A stretch of 64,000 nucleotides of DNA from Portulaca oleracea (lineage: Eukaryota; Streptophyta; Magnoliopsida; Caryophyllales; Portulacaceae), in contig CM055892.1 of assembly GCA_029582165.1 (NCBI GenBank), positions 8,402,254 to 8,466,253 of the forward strand. Reading direction: 5' to 3'. Made by a program: the position numbers and the translations under genes. Shown here one piece after another: positions 12,480 to 25,700 of the stretch; the first letter of the stretch is position 1, and each line of letters opens with the position of its first letter. The notes below the pieces were generated by a model. The model had not been told where the DNA came from. It saw only the letters and a list, made by a program, of their open reading frames with translations, and searched no databases.

Positions 12480-12608
12480 GCTGTTTTGGTCGGAAAATAT
12501 CCAACCAGCATGTTTTGACAACAATCAGGTCCCCAAAGAGTAAAAAGAAAAATAATATGGTCCCCAAATAATCATTTTTGGGAAATATATGACACCCCTG
12601 AGCAATTT
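12480..12608 (-). repeat. Right terminal inverted repeat of the MULE
   Basis: Reverse complement of the left TIR, with CAATCAGGTCCCCAAAGAGT and GGTCCCCAAATAATC blocks and the outer end CCTGAGCA. Some similarity to the left flank may extend to about 12647. Confidence 0.85.
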
Positions 12609-13017
12609 TTTGGAAAACTTCCCATAGGAAATTTTTGCCAAAATCATTCCCAATTACCTAATTGGTAAAGACTCTAGTAATATCCATGGAAGTCGGTCGT
12701 CTTTTATATCTCTCTCTTCACTCTTCTTCCCTGAATACTTTTCTGTTTGCTTGAATTCTTTTCTTAACCCTCCATTGAACCTTCAGTTTTCATCCTACTA
12801 TTGTTCTCAAACCCTAGATTGTTTTCTGTCTCCGTTTCTCACTTTGCATCTCACAACCATTAGCCTCATCAATTCATTTATTCATCGATCATAAAAAAAC
12901 TATACTCGTGCACCAACTCCTAATTGTCTCTCCAACTCGCAAAAATTCCATCTTTCATAGGGGTTTTTCAAGCTAAGTTACCAGACTTTGAAATCCCGTA
13001 TTCAATTCCCCAAAATC
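12609..13017 (+). promoter_or_regulatory. Presumed UBE4 promoter and 5' leader
   Basis: About 0.4 kb between the MULE right TIR and the UBE4 start codon. It contains a CT-rich stretch (TCTCTCTCTTCACTCTTCTTCC at 12710-12733) of the kind common in plant 5' leaders. No clear TATA box was seen. The first in-frame ATG is at 13018; the codon at 12988 in the same frame is TTG, not ATG. If the leader is as long as it looks, core promoter sequence must lie next to or inside the transposon end. Confidence 0.4.
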
Positions 13018-16000
13018 ATGGCTACTCAAAAGCCCAAGAGGACTCCGGCAGAGATTGAGGATATAATTCTGCGGAAAATACTTCTCGTATCCCTTGTGGA
13101 TTCAATGGAGTCTGATTCTAGGGTTGTCTACCTTGAATTAACTGCTGCCGAGATTCTGAGCGAGGGTAAGGAGTTGCTGCTGTGTAGAGATTTGATGGAG
13201 AGAGTTCTGATCGATCGGCTTTCAAACCAGTTTCCGAATGCGGAACCACCGTTTCAGTATTTAGTGGGTTGTTATCGACGTGCTTATGATGAAGGGAAGA
13301 AGATTATTTCGATGAAAGATCAGAATTTGAGGTCTGAAATGGAATCGGTTGTTCAACAAGCTAAAAAATTGGCTATTTCCTATTGTAGGATACATCTGGG
13401 TAATCCTGATTTATTCCCGAGTACTGATGCTACTAATGTTAATGCTAACCCTTCTGAGAAAAAGCAGTCTCCTTTGCTGCCCTTGATTTTTTCTGAGGTG
13501 GGTGGCACCATTGATGGGTTTGGAGGAAGTGGGAGTAGTGGTGGGATCACAAGTCCACCTGGATTTCTTGATGATTTCTTCAAAGATGGTGATTTTGATA
13601 GTTTGGACCCAATTTTCAAGTGTTTGTTTGATAATTTGAGGGATAAGGTGAGAAGGGAGTCAGCGTTGGGGAATTTTCAGCAGCCCTTGAGAGCCCTTTT
13701 GTATTTGATTAGTTTCCCAGGTGGGGCAAAGTCTTTAGTCACTCATCAATGGTGGATACCTTCGGGTGTGTTCTTGAATGGCCGGACTATGGAGGCTGCT
13801 AGCATTTTGGGCCCTTCCTTTCATATTAGTGCCTTGCCCGATATTCCCATGTTCAAGGGTCAGCCTGATGTTGGGTGAGTTTTCTCTTCGTTTCTTTCAT
13901 TTGCAAATTTGAAGCTCTTTATATCTTCTTTCTCCTATGTGTGCCATATGTAGGTTTGTGTTAAAATTAGCTTGATTCGCTGTGAAGAAAGTGCTCTACC
14001 TAAGCTTTTCCTAGAAGTTCAGGAAAGAATTGGAATTAGTGAATTTAACAAACCGTGTTCACTTAAAACTATGAAGCGGCAATTGCCACTGAATCCAGTA
14101 TTTGGCACATGTAAAAGATTCTGAATTTTTGTCTTGCTGATGTGTGATAATTGACATCTTATCTTATGTAACTGATGAGGCTCTTCCATGGATACCTTGT
14201 TTTTGATTCAAATGCCCTAAAACTGTTCCTATTATTTTGTACTCTTGAGGGGGTATACAAGGTTGTTAGAATCGAGAGTGTAACTAGGACCGGATCGGAG
14301 ATCGTAAGTTTCTAGTAACAAAGCTTAATTGTCACTTTTAATCTTATCTTCACATTAAACAACTCAAAAACAACATGAATCTGTACAACATATCAATAAA
14401 AGCCTAATAACTATGTGATTGAATGCCATATATTACACAACAAAGTCCTGTTCTTATAGTTCTTAGCTTCACGCACGCGAGGGGCAAAAAAGCGTAAGGG
14501 TCCCCGATGCGTAAGGCACACCAAAGGCCAATTTTGTTTCAAAATCACATAGAAGCTGTACTTTTACATAATAAGCTCAAAAATGACATAAAATGATTAC
14601 AATTAATCTGGCAAAAAATCATGCAAATAGTCTTACCATACGTTATAACACCAAAGTAGTCTTCAAAAGAGATAAAACAAGCATAGTCACAACACACTAA
14701 GCAAAGTAGCCAAGTAGCCCTAGAGTATGTTATGATGATCATGGATCACTCATCATCATTTTCATCATCCAACACTACATTCTTAGCATCCTCCTCCTCC
14801 TCCTCCTCATCCACCCACTCAAAATCCTCAATGTCCTCTTCCTCTTCCTGTTCAAATTCCTCTTCCTCTTCCTCATCTTCATCAATTAATTGAAATCGAG
14901 CAGGGGAAGATTTGGAACTAGAGGCATTCATGGGCGCTTTTCCTTTTCCCTTGTCCCTTGTAGTAGATTTAGTGGAGGATTCATGCCAAAATCTCACGAG
15001 ACTCATTTGCTCCACTAGCTTTAGCAACGACAACCCAAGTTGGGTTATCATCCTCAAACACAAGATCCTCCTCCTCCTCATATTACATAAGCAACCACTC
15101 ATTACTCCCATCAATTTCATTCAAGAGGATGGGATCTCTACCACTCTCCTGGCGGTGACGCTTTAGTGCACGATTTGATTTAACAAATCCAAATCATTCA
15201 ATTAGGATTGTGCTAGCCTATTTCTCTTCTTGGTGTGAAGCTGTTGAGAAAGTACATAAAATTAGTTATTTTCTTAGTTTAAATTTCAATAATTATAATT
15301 TCTCAAAATTAATCTCTCACATCCAATGCAATACATGTAAGGCTAAGGACCGAAATAGCAAACTTCTCAAATTTGTCGTGTTGATCCATATCAACTCCAC
15401 CATTCGGCTATTATAGAAAAACTAGTACTTAGACCCATTGCACAAGGCAATAATAAAACACATATTGTTGAAAGTGCATCTGAAAATAACAACCTGTTTA
15501 AGATGATTGTATATATAATTTTATGATATTTTTCTGAAATAAAAAGATTTAGTTTACATATATATACACGTTAATAAATAATTCAAAAATTAGGATTAAC
15601 AATCAAATGATTTTTTTATTAGTATGTATAATATTTTAACTTTGTTTTCAAACTAATGTAATGATTTAATTTTTTTAAATAAAAAATACATTAAAGGATT
15701 GAAAATTTGGTATGAGTGACATTCAAAAATTAATATTGAAAAAAAATGGCATTCCGTAAGATTGACAAGCAGAGAGTTCTATTTTGCAGCATCTCTTCTA
15801 TTTATATATTTATTTGTGTGAACGAGAACTTAATCTGTTAAAATTGCGGGTACTTTTTGGTGTTGTGGATATAGTTGAATGTGGTTGTTCAATACATTGC
15901 AAGTATTTTTCGGAACAATTAATTTGAAGTTATATTGTCCATTTGTCAAGATGATAAGTCCAATAGCCGTGTGAATTTTGGACAATCTTCCTGTTAAAAC

Positions 16001-16734
16001 TTTGAGAAGTCAGTAACTTGGATACCTGGTTCCATGGAATCCTGACACTTCATTACTTCGGGGTAGTTGTTTGGTTTGAGTCATCAATTTTGAACTCATA
16101 AGCTTCCCCTTCCCCTTCCCCTTCCCCTTCCCATCCTCTTCTTTTGTTCTCGAGGAGTCTTGTATTCAATGTCAACTCTTGCAGACTTTAATTTATATCC
16201 CCTCTCCTCATCATTTTAAAACTCTGAATTTCCAGTTTATACTTCATATGACAGTCAAACGAAATTTGTCACTAGTCTTAGGGTGTGTTTGGATTGCGGA
16301 AAATATGGTGGAAAAATCTTGTGGAACAAAAATTAGGTGGAAAAAAGTATGAGTAAAGTTTCTCTCAATTGTTTAAGTAAAATTTTCTTTTACTTGTTTA
16401 GTTTTTAAGGAAAAATGCATGGAAATATAAACTTTGCATGGAAACTTGTAAATATCAAGCTTCCTTTTTTCTGTATCATACGATGTCATATTTTTTTTTT
16501 TTGGGGGGGGGGGAATATTAATATGGGTGTGTGAGAGAGAGTTGCGGAGAGAGAGATTAAAATGGGTGCGTGGGGGGGGGGGGGATGTTAAAATGGGTGC
16601 GTGAGAGATAGAGGGGAAGAAAGAGAGAAATATTAAAGTGGGTGTGTGAGAGAGAGCAGTGGAGAGAGAGAGAAGAAGGGCGGGGGGGGGGGGGAGAGAA
16701 AGATATATATATATATATGTATATATTAAAATAG

Positions 16735-16798
<64 letters not shown>

Positions 16799-19700
16799 AT
16801 AAATTGCATATGTGAGAGAGAGATATTAAAATGGATGCGTGAGTGTGCGAGAGAGAAGGGAGGTGCAATTTATTAAGTGCTCCTGGAGCATGTGCTCCAA
16901 ATTCTACAATTGTTCACCCGTATGTATTAGGTTGTTCACTCTGATTATTATGATTGTTCACTCGCAAATATCTGGAGCACATGCTCCGGGTGCATCAAAT
17001 ATATATTGGGGGGGGGGGGGAGGGGGACTGGAGCGAGAGAGAGTCGCCAGGGATGAAGGAGAAAAATATTGGCCTTTATATCCAAAATTTTCTCTGAACT
17101 TTCCTTTCATTTTTGAAGGGAAATCTTTTTATTCTTTCTTACACCAAATTTTCCATGCATTTTTCCAACTATTTTTTTTTCCCGTTCATTTTTCTTCAAT
17201 CCAAACAAAGGAAACATTCTCGGTTTCCAAATTTTTTTTTTCTTTCCACCCATTTTCCCACAATCCAAACACAACCTTAGAGAGATGGAGCTTCTATGCA
17301 ATAGTTGCCCCATTTTGGGCTGGAGTTATGGATGTTAACCCATGTAATGTGCTTTCCATAATAGGAGTAGTAAGGTTACAATGATTTTCGTGTGAAGCTG
17401 CACCTCCTTTTCATCCAGGATCCTTTTCAGGCTGTTGTTCTCTTTTTGAACCCTCGCCACTAAGTCTAAGTTGAGGATCTTGAAAAGGTTTGTAGGTCTG
17501 GCATTTTCTTATGCTTATGAGCTTTCTTTTCTATTTTTAGATTTTTTTTTTTTGGTTCAGCTGTTTGTTTTCTACACTATATGTGATTGTCTGCTTAATT
17601 CAATGGATCCCATATCTAATGCTGATTACTCTTCTCTTTTGTTACTGATGAACTTTAAGGTAGTGATGTGTTGCTGAGGCTCCACTTGTGCTTTTTCAAT
17701 TGGTTAATTACTTCCAGTATACTGATAAAAAATGTTTATCTGATTAACTAGTCAGCAGTGCTTCTCTGAAGCATCAACACGCCGTCCAGCTGATCTACTG
17801 TCATCGTTCACTACTATCAAGACCGTGATGAATAACTTATACGATGGTCTACATGAGGTTCTTCTTTGCCTACTTAGAAATACAGAGACACGTGAGAAAG
17901 TTTTAGAGTTTCTGGCTGCTATGATCAACAGCAATTCAGCCAGAGCACATTTGCAGGTAAGGGTCTTCTATAATCTTTTCCTACACTTGCTAAGTAATGA
18001 GGGAAAAGAAAGACAAATTAAAACTGACCTCTGGAAGTAATAAAAACGGACACCAGGAACTGGAAATCTTAACTACATCTTGCATAATGCTCACACTGAG
18101 TTCGTCTGGGTTTAACTTTGTATTGCTTGCAAATGTTGTTATAGGTTGACCCCTGGACTTGTGCAAGTTCTGGAACATTTGTCAGTCTGAGTGCAGTCAT
18201 GCTTAAGCTGTGTGAGCCATTCTTGGATGCACATCTCACGAAAAGGGATAAGATTGATCCCAAATATGTGTTTTGCTGTAACCGGTTGGATTTAAAGTAA
18301 GAACACCCCCCCCCTCTCTTTTTTTTTTATTATTTATTTTTGGTGAAGTACGGCAGTAGTTGTTCTTATGTGCTATAGTAGTTTCGGTGTATGATTAGTG
18401 TGGTTCTCTTTTGACAAACCATCTCAGAGGGTTGACTGCATTGCATGCATCATCTGAAGAAGTTTCATCATATGTTGCTGAACTAAGTACTGGAGGATCA
18501 GATGTTTCTGTTCAAAGCAATGTTGCGGAGAACCGTGTGTTGGCATCTCTAGGAGCCACTGCATCTGGCAATACCGATGGTGGACTTTCTGTCCAAGATG
18601 TGAAGTCATTGGTAAAGAGTGGTGAAAGGGTTAAATACCCTTTTATCTGTGAATGCTTCTTTATGACAGCTAGGGTTCTTAATCTGGGCTTGCTTAAGGC
18701 ATTTTCTGACTTCAAGCATCTGGTTCAGGTACTCCCAGAACTTGTATAAATTGTTGGTGACTAGGATTTCAGTGTACACTTTTTTTTTTATTTTTTGATA
18801 GGAATGAAGTCTTACAATTGAATGTGTCAGCATGGATGCTCAGGGAGCATCCTATGAGAGGGTTCTGAATACATAGAATACAAACTAGCCACAAAATCAA
18901 CCACCTCCTCCCTACAAAAGGCTATGAATGATTGAATACAAAATTTCCTATCTAAAAAGAAAAGCATTGAATGCAAAATATCTGCAAAATCAGCCACCTC
19001 AAAAACAGAGGAGCAGAGAGTACCCTTGTCCCAAAAAGGCTATATATTGATGACCCTCGAAAAGTCTATAGTATCTCTCCAAATGTTTCAAAAATCATAT
19101 GAGCTATGGCTATCACCTTCGTCTCCTTTGCATTCGTCCCGAAAAACCTTTGCTAGCACGGAGATGTCTTACACAGTTGGAAACAGCCTAAGAGAACCCC
19201 AGACAACGAGAGGCTAAGTCCCAAAGACCGCTTGTGAAGTGAAAGTGTTACTACCGGGTGATCATTGGACTTGTGAAGTGACCTACTACCAGGTGGTCAT
19301 TCGATTCACAATCCTCCTTGCACATAAACCGCCTCTTACTCAATGTCTTTCCTCTCCTTTGTTAGGTCATCACACGTCAAAATGTTCCCATGAATAGCTC
19401 CCATACAAAGAAACTTTAACGGAGGGATAAAGATTTCAATATGAGCTTGTGTGAATTGTGCAAAGGTGCATAGTTCTTGTGAAGGAGGCTCACAAAATAA
19501 GATTTGACAGTGGGTCATTCTCAAGTCCCTTCTCACCAAGTCAGATTGTGAATCCCCTAGATTGGCCTCTTTAAATCTGTTAAAATAGCTAACTAGTGAG
19601 GCCTCATCAATTAAACCATCGCATACAAAAATAGGTGACTAAACTGTTTTTGCAGAAACAAAAAGAGAAGGAAAAAGCTCCTTCGAAGGTTGTTTGTCAC

Positions 19701-22700
19701 ACCAACAATCCTTCCATAAAGAAATGGCAGACCCCTCACCCCCAATGAAACAAAATTGAGTGCAGAAATTATCCTACCCTTTGGTGATATATAACTTAAG
19801 AACCACTCCCACGAGTGCCATGAGGTGAAGAAGGAAACCATCCAAGACCAACTTCACTGTGTTTAACTCTAATGATGTGTCTCTATGGATTGCCCCTTTC
19901 ATTCATTATCTTCCAAAGCCATTTTCCTAGCAGAGCCTCATTAAATAAATGAAGATCCCTTACCATAACCCTCCCACAGTGGTTTCTGGACCATTTTCAA
20001 TTTGACCAAGTGATACTTGAAATCATTTCCAAAAATTCCAGTAGGAAGTTCCATTGTACGGACTCTTAAGGAAAAGAAAAAGTTAGGAAGTAAGTTGGGA
20101 TGCTTGACAGAACACTTTTGAGAAGAGCTGACCTTCCCTTTTTTGATAGATATTTAGATTTTGACCACAGTTTTTTGGTCCTCAAATAGTTTTCATCTTG
20201 AATTTGGCACCTAGCGGTAAACCTGGGTAAGTAGATTGTAGGTAGTCACTCTTGGACCCTAACAGCCCAGTTAGGAATTCAATGTTGCTCACCTCACCTA
20301 GAGGTATAATAGAGCAAAATGGAGCTTTGTTCTGAGTCGACCTTTATTTTCAAAGCGCATCAGCACACACCAAAGATTATTCTCCTCCAAACTAATACTG
20401 TGATACACAATGCTTTTGTCTGCAAAAAGAAGGCAAGGCATTCAAACCTGCTGAATTTGGATGCGCCATTGAAAACTCGAATGCTAGCCCTACAGTTGAA
20501 GCTCACTCTATCATCCTTGAGAAACCGTTCATAACTAAAAGGAAGAAAAGCTGTGAAAAAGGGTCACCCTCTCAGAGCCCTCTAGAAGCCTTGAAGAAGT
20601 TAGATAGATAAGAGCCATCCATTGACGGGAACTGCAAAAGAATCAAACTGATTGGCTGGAAATCGCTAATGTTGATAGCATTAGCATTCTTTGGAATGAG
20701 TACAATAAAAATGGCGTTAGCACTGTTGATGAATCAATTTCTTGGAGCAAAATATAGAAAATGATCACATGACATCTTCTTGAACTGTATCTCAATTGGA
20801 TTGAAGAAGGGCCTTTGCCATTCCATTTGGTCTAGGAGCTTTGTCAGTGCACCAATCATTAAGATCACTAGTGACTTCTTCCTCATTAAAAGGCATCTTA
20901 TTGAATTCCTTATTGTCGTGTTGTAAAGATGGTGGGACCAAGTCATCCACTTCGGGCTTCCATATTTGTGTCATGCGAAAAAAAATACTAAATTTGGAGT
21001 TGTAGAAATCATGGACTGTACTCTTTATCTCTTGACGGGTATCATAGTTGTTTCTGTCCATCATCATTTAGGACATAAAATTATACTTTTTGTGCATATT
21101 TTAGCCACCTATGGAAGACCTTAGCATTACTGTCACCTGGATTGACTTATGCCTCCAAGAAATTTCCTCCATCGGAACAGTTTTAGCCCAGTCATCCTTT
21201 GCCATTTTCCTGTGATTTATTTCACTACTGGAAATACCAGAAGACAACTTTGTCCTTTACATCCAAAGAATTCATAGTCTCCAACACAAGTACAAGAAAA
21301 CCTCTCCATTCCACTTCTTGTATCTGGCAACAATGAAGCTCACTTACCCTTGCAATCATTCGCTCGTTACCATTCTTTAAACAGCTCAGAGAAGCCCCTA
21401 ACTTCTTCTTTTTTTTTTTAAATAAGTAATCAAAAGATATATTGCAAAGACACCAACGGGGTGTCATCCGTACAAAAGAGGCAGATACAAAAACACTCAA
21501 CCCTTCAAGCTCTCAACAATAATATTATGTACAAAATCCAAAAAATTCCATTGTTGCCCTTTATCATCACATTCCAACTATAAAAACATGCTCAAAAAGT
21601 AAAGCTTAAAATTGTTAAGGGACAAAGGTTTGTCTTGGAAAATCCATCGATTTCTTTCCTTCTAAGATTTGTCTTGGGATGTTCAAAAATCGTTAAGGGA
21701 TCAGAGGGGTCCCCATCTTCTAGCTTCACATTCTCAAATTTAAATGGGCTTTTACCTATTTCTGGTCTTGCAGACTTGAGACAAATAGGAAGTGGCCGGA
21801 CAAAGTTCTACAAAGCCTATTCTGTGTCATACTGGGGAAGAACTTATCCTGGTGTGTTGGCTCCAAAAAATGGTCCGTTTTACACTAAATGGGATTATCT
21901 CTGCTTCTTGACTAAGTGAAATCCCCTCCCCCTAATGGCAAATCTGACAAAGCTGGAAATTTGATGAAGTTATACAACTCCATCATATTATTGGATGGGG
22001 AAGCAACGAAACTCCTCTCATCAGAATGAAGGATTTCATTTAAATCGTCCTTACACCATGGGCCTGACCGTTCGTTTCGAACATACCTTTAACCCTTATG
22101 AAAGACCAAGTGTAACGCACAAGGCATTAGTTAATAAAAACAGGTGATGGAAAAATCACCACTAAAAGATGTAACCCATGAAAGGACTCTTTTCACCAGC
22201 TGAACCTATCGTGTTAGTTGAAGCATAACCCACGGGCACAATTTTCCCCTATATACTCCAATCATGTATCAGACCATTTAGTGTCATTTATCATTAAGAT
22301 CCCTCATATTTCAAGAGAGGAACATTAGACATGAGCAGCCCACTAGGAGAGGAACAATACCTTATACCTCCCATATTTTACTCCAAACTCTAGTCTCTTG
22401 AGCTCCCTCAGCCGTCTGGATGAAAGCGGTGACCTTTGCACATTGTTTGTGCCCTACGTTGCTTTTCTCAATTCTAGAAAGTAGGTAAGTCACTTCATTT
22501 TTATGTGCCTTGAAAGCCACCCGGTGTGAGCTGCAATACCCTTCAGTTTGAGGCCAACCATTTAAAAACATTGTCATTGTTAACATTTTCCCCATCTCAG
22601 ACATTGTCAACAACAAAGGAGTCTTCGAGACTCTGGGACTGAGAATAAAGGAAACATCCACTGCTAAGGGCACCATATAATGTCAGGTTCAGGTTGAACC

Positions 22701-25700
22701 ACAGGCACTATTGTCCATTCATGAAACATCAATCTATAGAATGTTATCCCTTAGAGTGGGATTATTGTCGACCTTACAGTAGTCACCCACAAAGTTAGTG
22801 GCCCCAGCTCATGAAGGGCTTCGTGATTTTTAATCGGTAAATGTTAAAGTTAATGAAGATAATTGAGGAGACGATAAGCTGACTGTGAAATAATCCCTCT
22901 CAATCAAATATGGCATATCCAAACTTGATGGACTGACTCTACTGTCTTTGGCCACAACTTCATCCCTGAACACTGAAACAATGCCTCAGCAGGAACAGAA
23001 ATGTAAAACTTACCACTAACGACCCATTTGGTAGGAATCAACTCCCATTTCAGATATGCGGATGTTTTGTTGATCGCTTGAGCTATTATAGTAGTAGATG
23101 ATACCAAGCAGATTCTTCCCTGCTATTTTCTCTTTTTGATAAAAAATTTCACTGTGATTGCTACTGTTTCAGGATATATCAAGACGTGAAGATACCCTGT
23201 CTACATTGAAAGCCATGAGAGAGCAAGCTCCCTCGCCTCAACTGGAACGGGATATAGGTCATCTTGAAAAGGAACTTGAATCATATTCCCAGGAAAGGTT
23301 ATGCTATGAAGCACAAATACTTAGGGTAAGCCTACCTTCTGCCTCCATTTTGATTGCAATTGACGTTTATGATTCAGGCCTAAATCTATTCTGAAATGTT
23401 GTTGGGGTTCTTGCGGTTTTCTGTTGCTTATCAAACTTTCCTCCTTTAAGTAGCATTCACGGGTTCCAGACTGTAGACTCACGATCTATATCTGGTTGTG
23501 TCCTATGCCTCTTTCCCTCACCATCATCAGTGGCCTACTGGCCTCTATGTTACAAATGTTCCAAAGAAATCCTTTGGTGTTCTTTGGGAGTGACTTCAAC
23601 CGTCTGCTTTTGAAATGTAAGATTATGAAGACAATATTGGTGGTTTGGGTATGCAGCTGTCGTGGCTTGTTCATGAGGCTTTTCTTGGCTAGTGGTCTTG
23701 GAGATTTAAGAATGACAAGGTTGATCTTTGGATTACTATCACATATGGTGAGGCTAGTTTGGATGTTGTTCCCTGTTCACTGAATGGTTATGGGCATAGC
23801 CTGGAGGTTTATCTCTGATGGTCTGAGAGATCCATTCAGCACTTAGCTTTTCAGGTAGGTCATGGTTATTGCATCTATTTCTGTCGTGGTCGGCTGTGTA
23901 GTGATAGTGAGGCCCTTTTGAGAGAGCCTTTCGCTGCTCTTTTTGGTCTGGTAAAGTAACAAATATGCTTTTGTTGCTTCTTATACAGAAAAGATACTTT
24001 CGTTGGTGATGATTGCAACCAACTCCTAGGATTGCCAAACTCTGCCATGCATAAGTACTGGTCACTTGAGAAGAAAATGCAACGCAGCCCATCACTAGAA
24101 ATGAAATTATGAGTTTTCTTTTTTCGGACCCAAGTGTTATGTTTGTTTTGAAGAGAATAGGAGAACTTGTGGTTTTCTGAACATTATTTGCACTTGCAAG
24201 ACAATTATATGGCTCTTCTGGCTGGAACCTTAGTTTAAACAAGCGTGCGTAGGGTGTGCCTCCTAGGTTCAGAGAATCTCAAAGCCCAACCTGTTGCACC
24301 TTGCATGGGGAAGCCAGTGTCTTTTGTTCTAGAGGCTGAAGCTTAAAGCAACCCAGATGCACACTTAATGCACATAATTTTTTGCTCAAGGAGGAGGGGA
24401 AAAATAAGCCTTTAAGGCCCCCTCTTTATCTCTCTCCATCTCTTTAAGCCTAAAAGAAGGCAGAGGTTACGTCTGAAGAGCCCTCACCTTATTGTCAACA
24501 AGTTATTGGTTGGAATTCTTTTTAAGCTCTTTTTTTTTTTTAGTAAATATTACGTCTGAAAACCCCCCACCTTCGCCTCAAATCGGTTCCCTAAGCCCCA
24601 AGACCTTTAGCGCTTTTGTGTGCCTTGGGCTTTGCTAAACTGAGGCTGGATCTTGCACGATTACCTAGTTGACCAATATAGGCAGAAGCTTTTAGTTAGG
24701 GAAGGCATAACTTTCCAACCTCTTATAGGGCTATATATAAAGGATCTTTGAACTGTAAAAAATAAAAACTGTTTTGTCTTTCGGTGCTTCAAACTTATTG
24801 AGTTCAAGTTTGTTAAAAATTAATTATGGAAATGAGGCGTAAGTCGGATAAGAGAGGCAGTCATGGTGGCGATGGCTGTGGACAGTAGGGCGGAGGCATA
24901 GTAGACACCATTGCTCAGCGACTCTCTCTTGTTTGGGTTGACAGTTGATGAAGGAAAAGTGTGAAACTAGAGAGATAGAGAGACCGCGTGTGTATGCGTA
25001 TTCAGTCGGATAAGAGAGGCAGTCATGGTGGCTGTGGTTATGTTTGTAAGCATAATTTCTGGTACCCAGATACTGAAATATGCTATGAAGTTGTGGCTAA
25101 TTTCATTTTTGTCCTCGAAATCCAAAAGAAAGAATGCCAGTTGGCTGTGGACATGAACCCTGAAAATTTGGGATTCTGCTTGTCCAACAACTCAAATGGT
25201 TATTTACAAGTCATGTATATGGGATATTGCTCCAACGTCATGGCACTTGCCCTTTCTTTAGCTTTGTGACTGACAAATGACGGGTTCTCCTAGTTTGATT
25301 TTGGTTGCTTGCTGAACTTGAAAATGCGATACTCTGTAATGAAGCATGTCCGACCCAAACTGTGTTGTGTGTTGTGCCTGATTGGAGGGTTAGATATTAA
25401 CCTGGCTTTCTCCTTGTACAGGATGCAGGTCTTATCCAAAATGCTCTGTCATTTTCCCGGTTGATGGTGGTCTGGTTGGTTCGCTTGGTTGGTGGTTTCA
25501 AGATGCCATTGCCATTGCCTTGTCCTAAGGAGTTTGCATGCATGCCAGAACATTTCGTGGATGATGTCATGGAGTTGCTGATATTTGCATCACGAATTCC
25601 AAAAGCGCTAGATGGGATCATGTTGGTAAGATACTTGCCATGTTGGTCCATCATCTATTATATGTTCCTGTTTTTTAAGATTGTGACAGTTGATGCTCTG

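Larger units (their letters stand above)
6099..12608. mobile_element. MuDR-type Mutator-like element (MULE), degenerate autonomous copy
   Basis: The two ends are inverted repeats of about 130 bp. At the left, 6101-6225 reads CTGCTCAGGG...TTTGGGGACCAAACT...TTGTTGTCAAAACATG. The right end (about 12480-12606) is its reverse complement with scattered substitutions. Inside are two convergent broken genes: a GRF-zinc-finger gene on the plus strand next to the left TIR, and a MURA-like transposase on the minus strand next to the right TIR. A Stowaway MITE sits inside the transposase gene. Weaker similarity outside the TIRs means the outer boundaries are uncertain by some 40 bp, and I could not find a convincing 9-bp target duplication. 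Confidence 0.85.
16281..17276. mobile_element. Tourist-like (PIF/Harbinger) element in UBE4 intron 1
   Basis: Left end GGGTGTGTTTGGATTG; right end is the reverse complement of GGTTGTGTTTGGATTG. It is flanked by TTA at 16278-16280 and 17277-17279. GGGTGTGTTTGG-type ends with TTA duplications are the Tourist signature. The interior holds simple repeats and a small nested foldback; no transposase frame is left. Confidence 0.82.

Noticed and set aside
12988..13017. In-frame N-terminal extension of UBE4
   Set aside because: The upstream codon is TTG; the first ATG at 13018 gives the conserved family N-terminus.
16557..16868. 103-codon His/Ser-rich minus frame
   Set aside because: Pure (GA)n/(GT)n translation.
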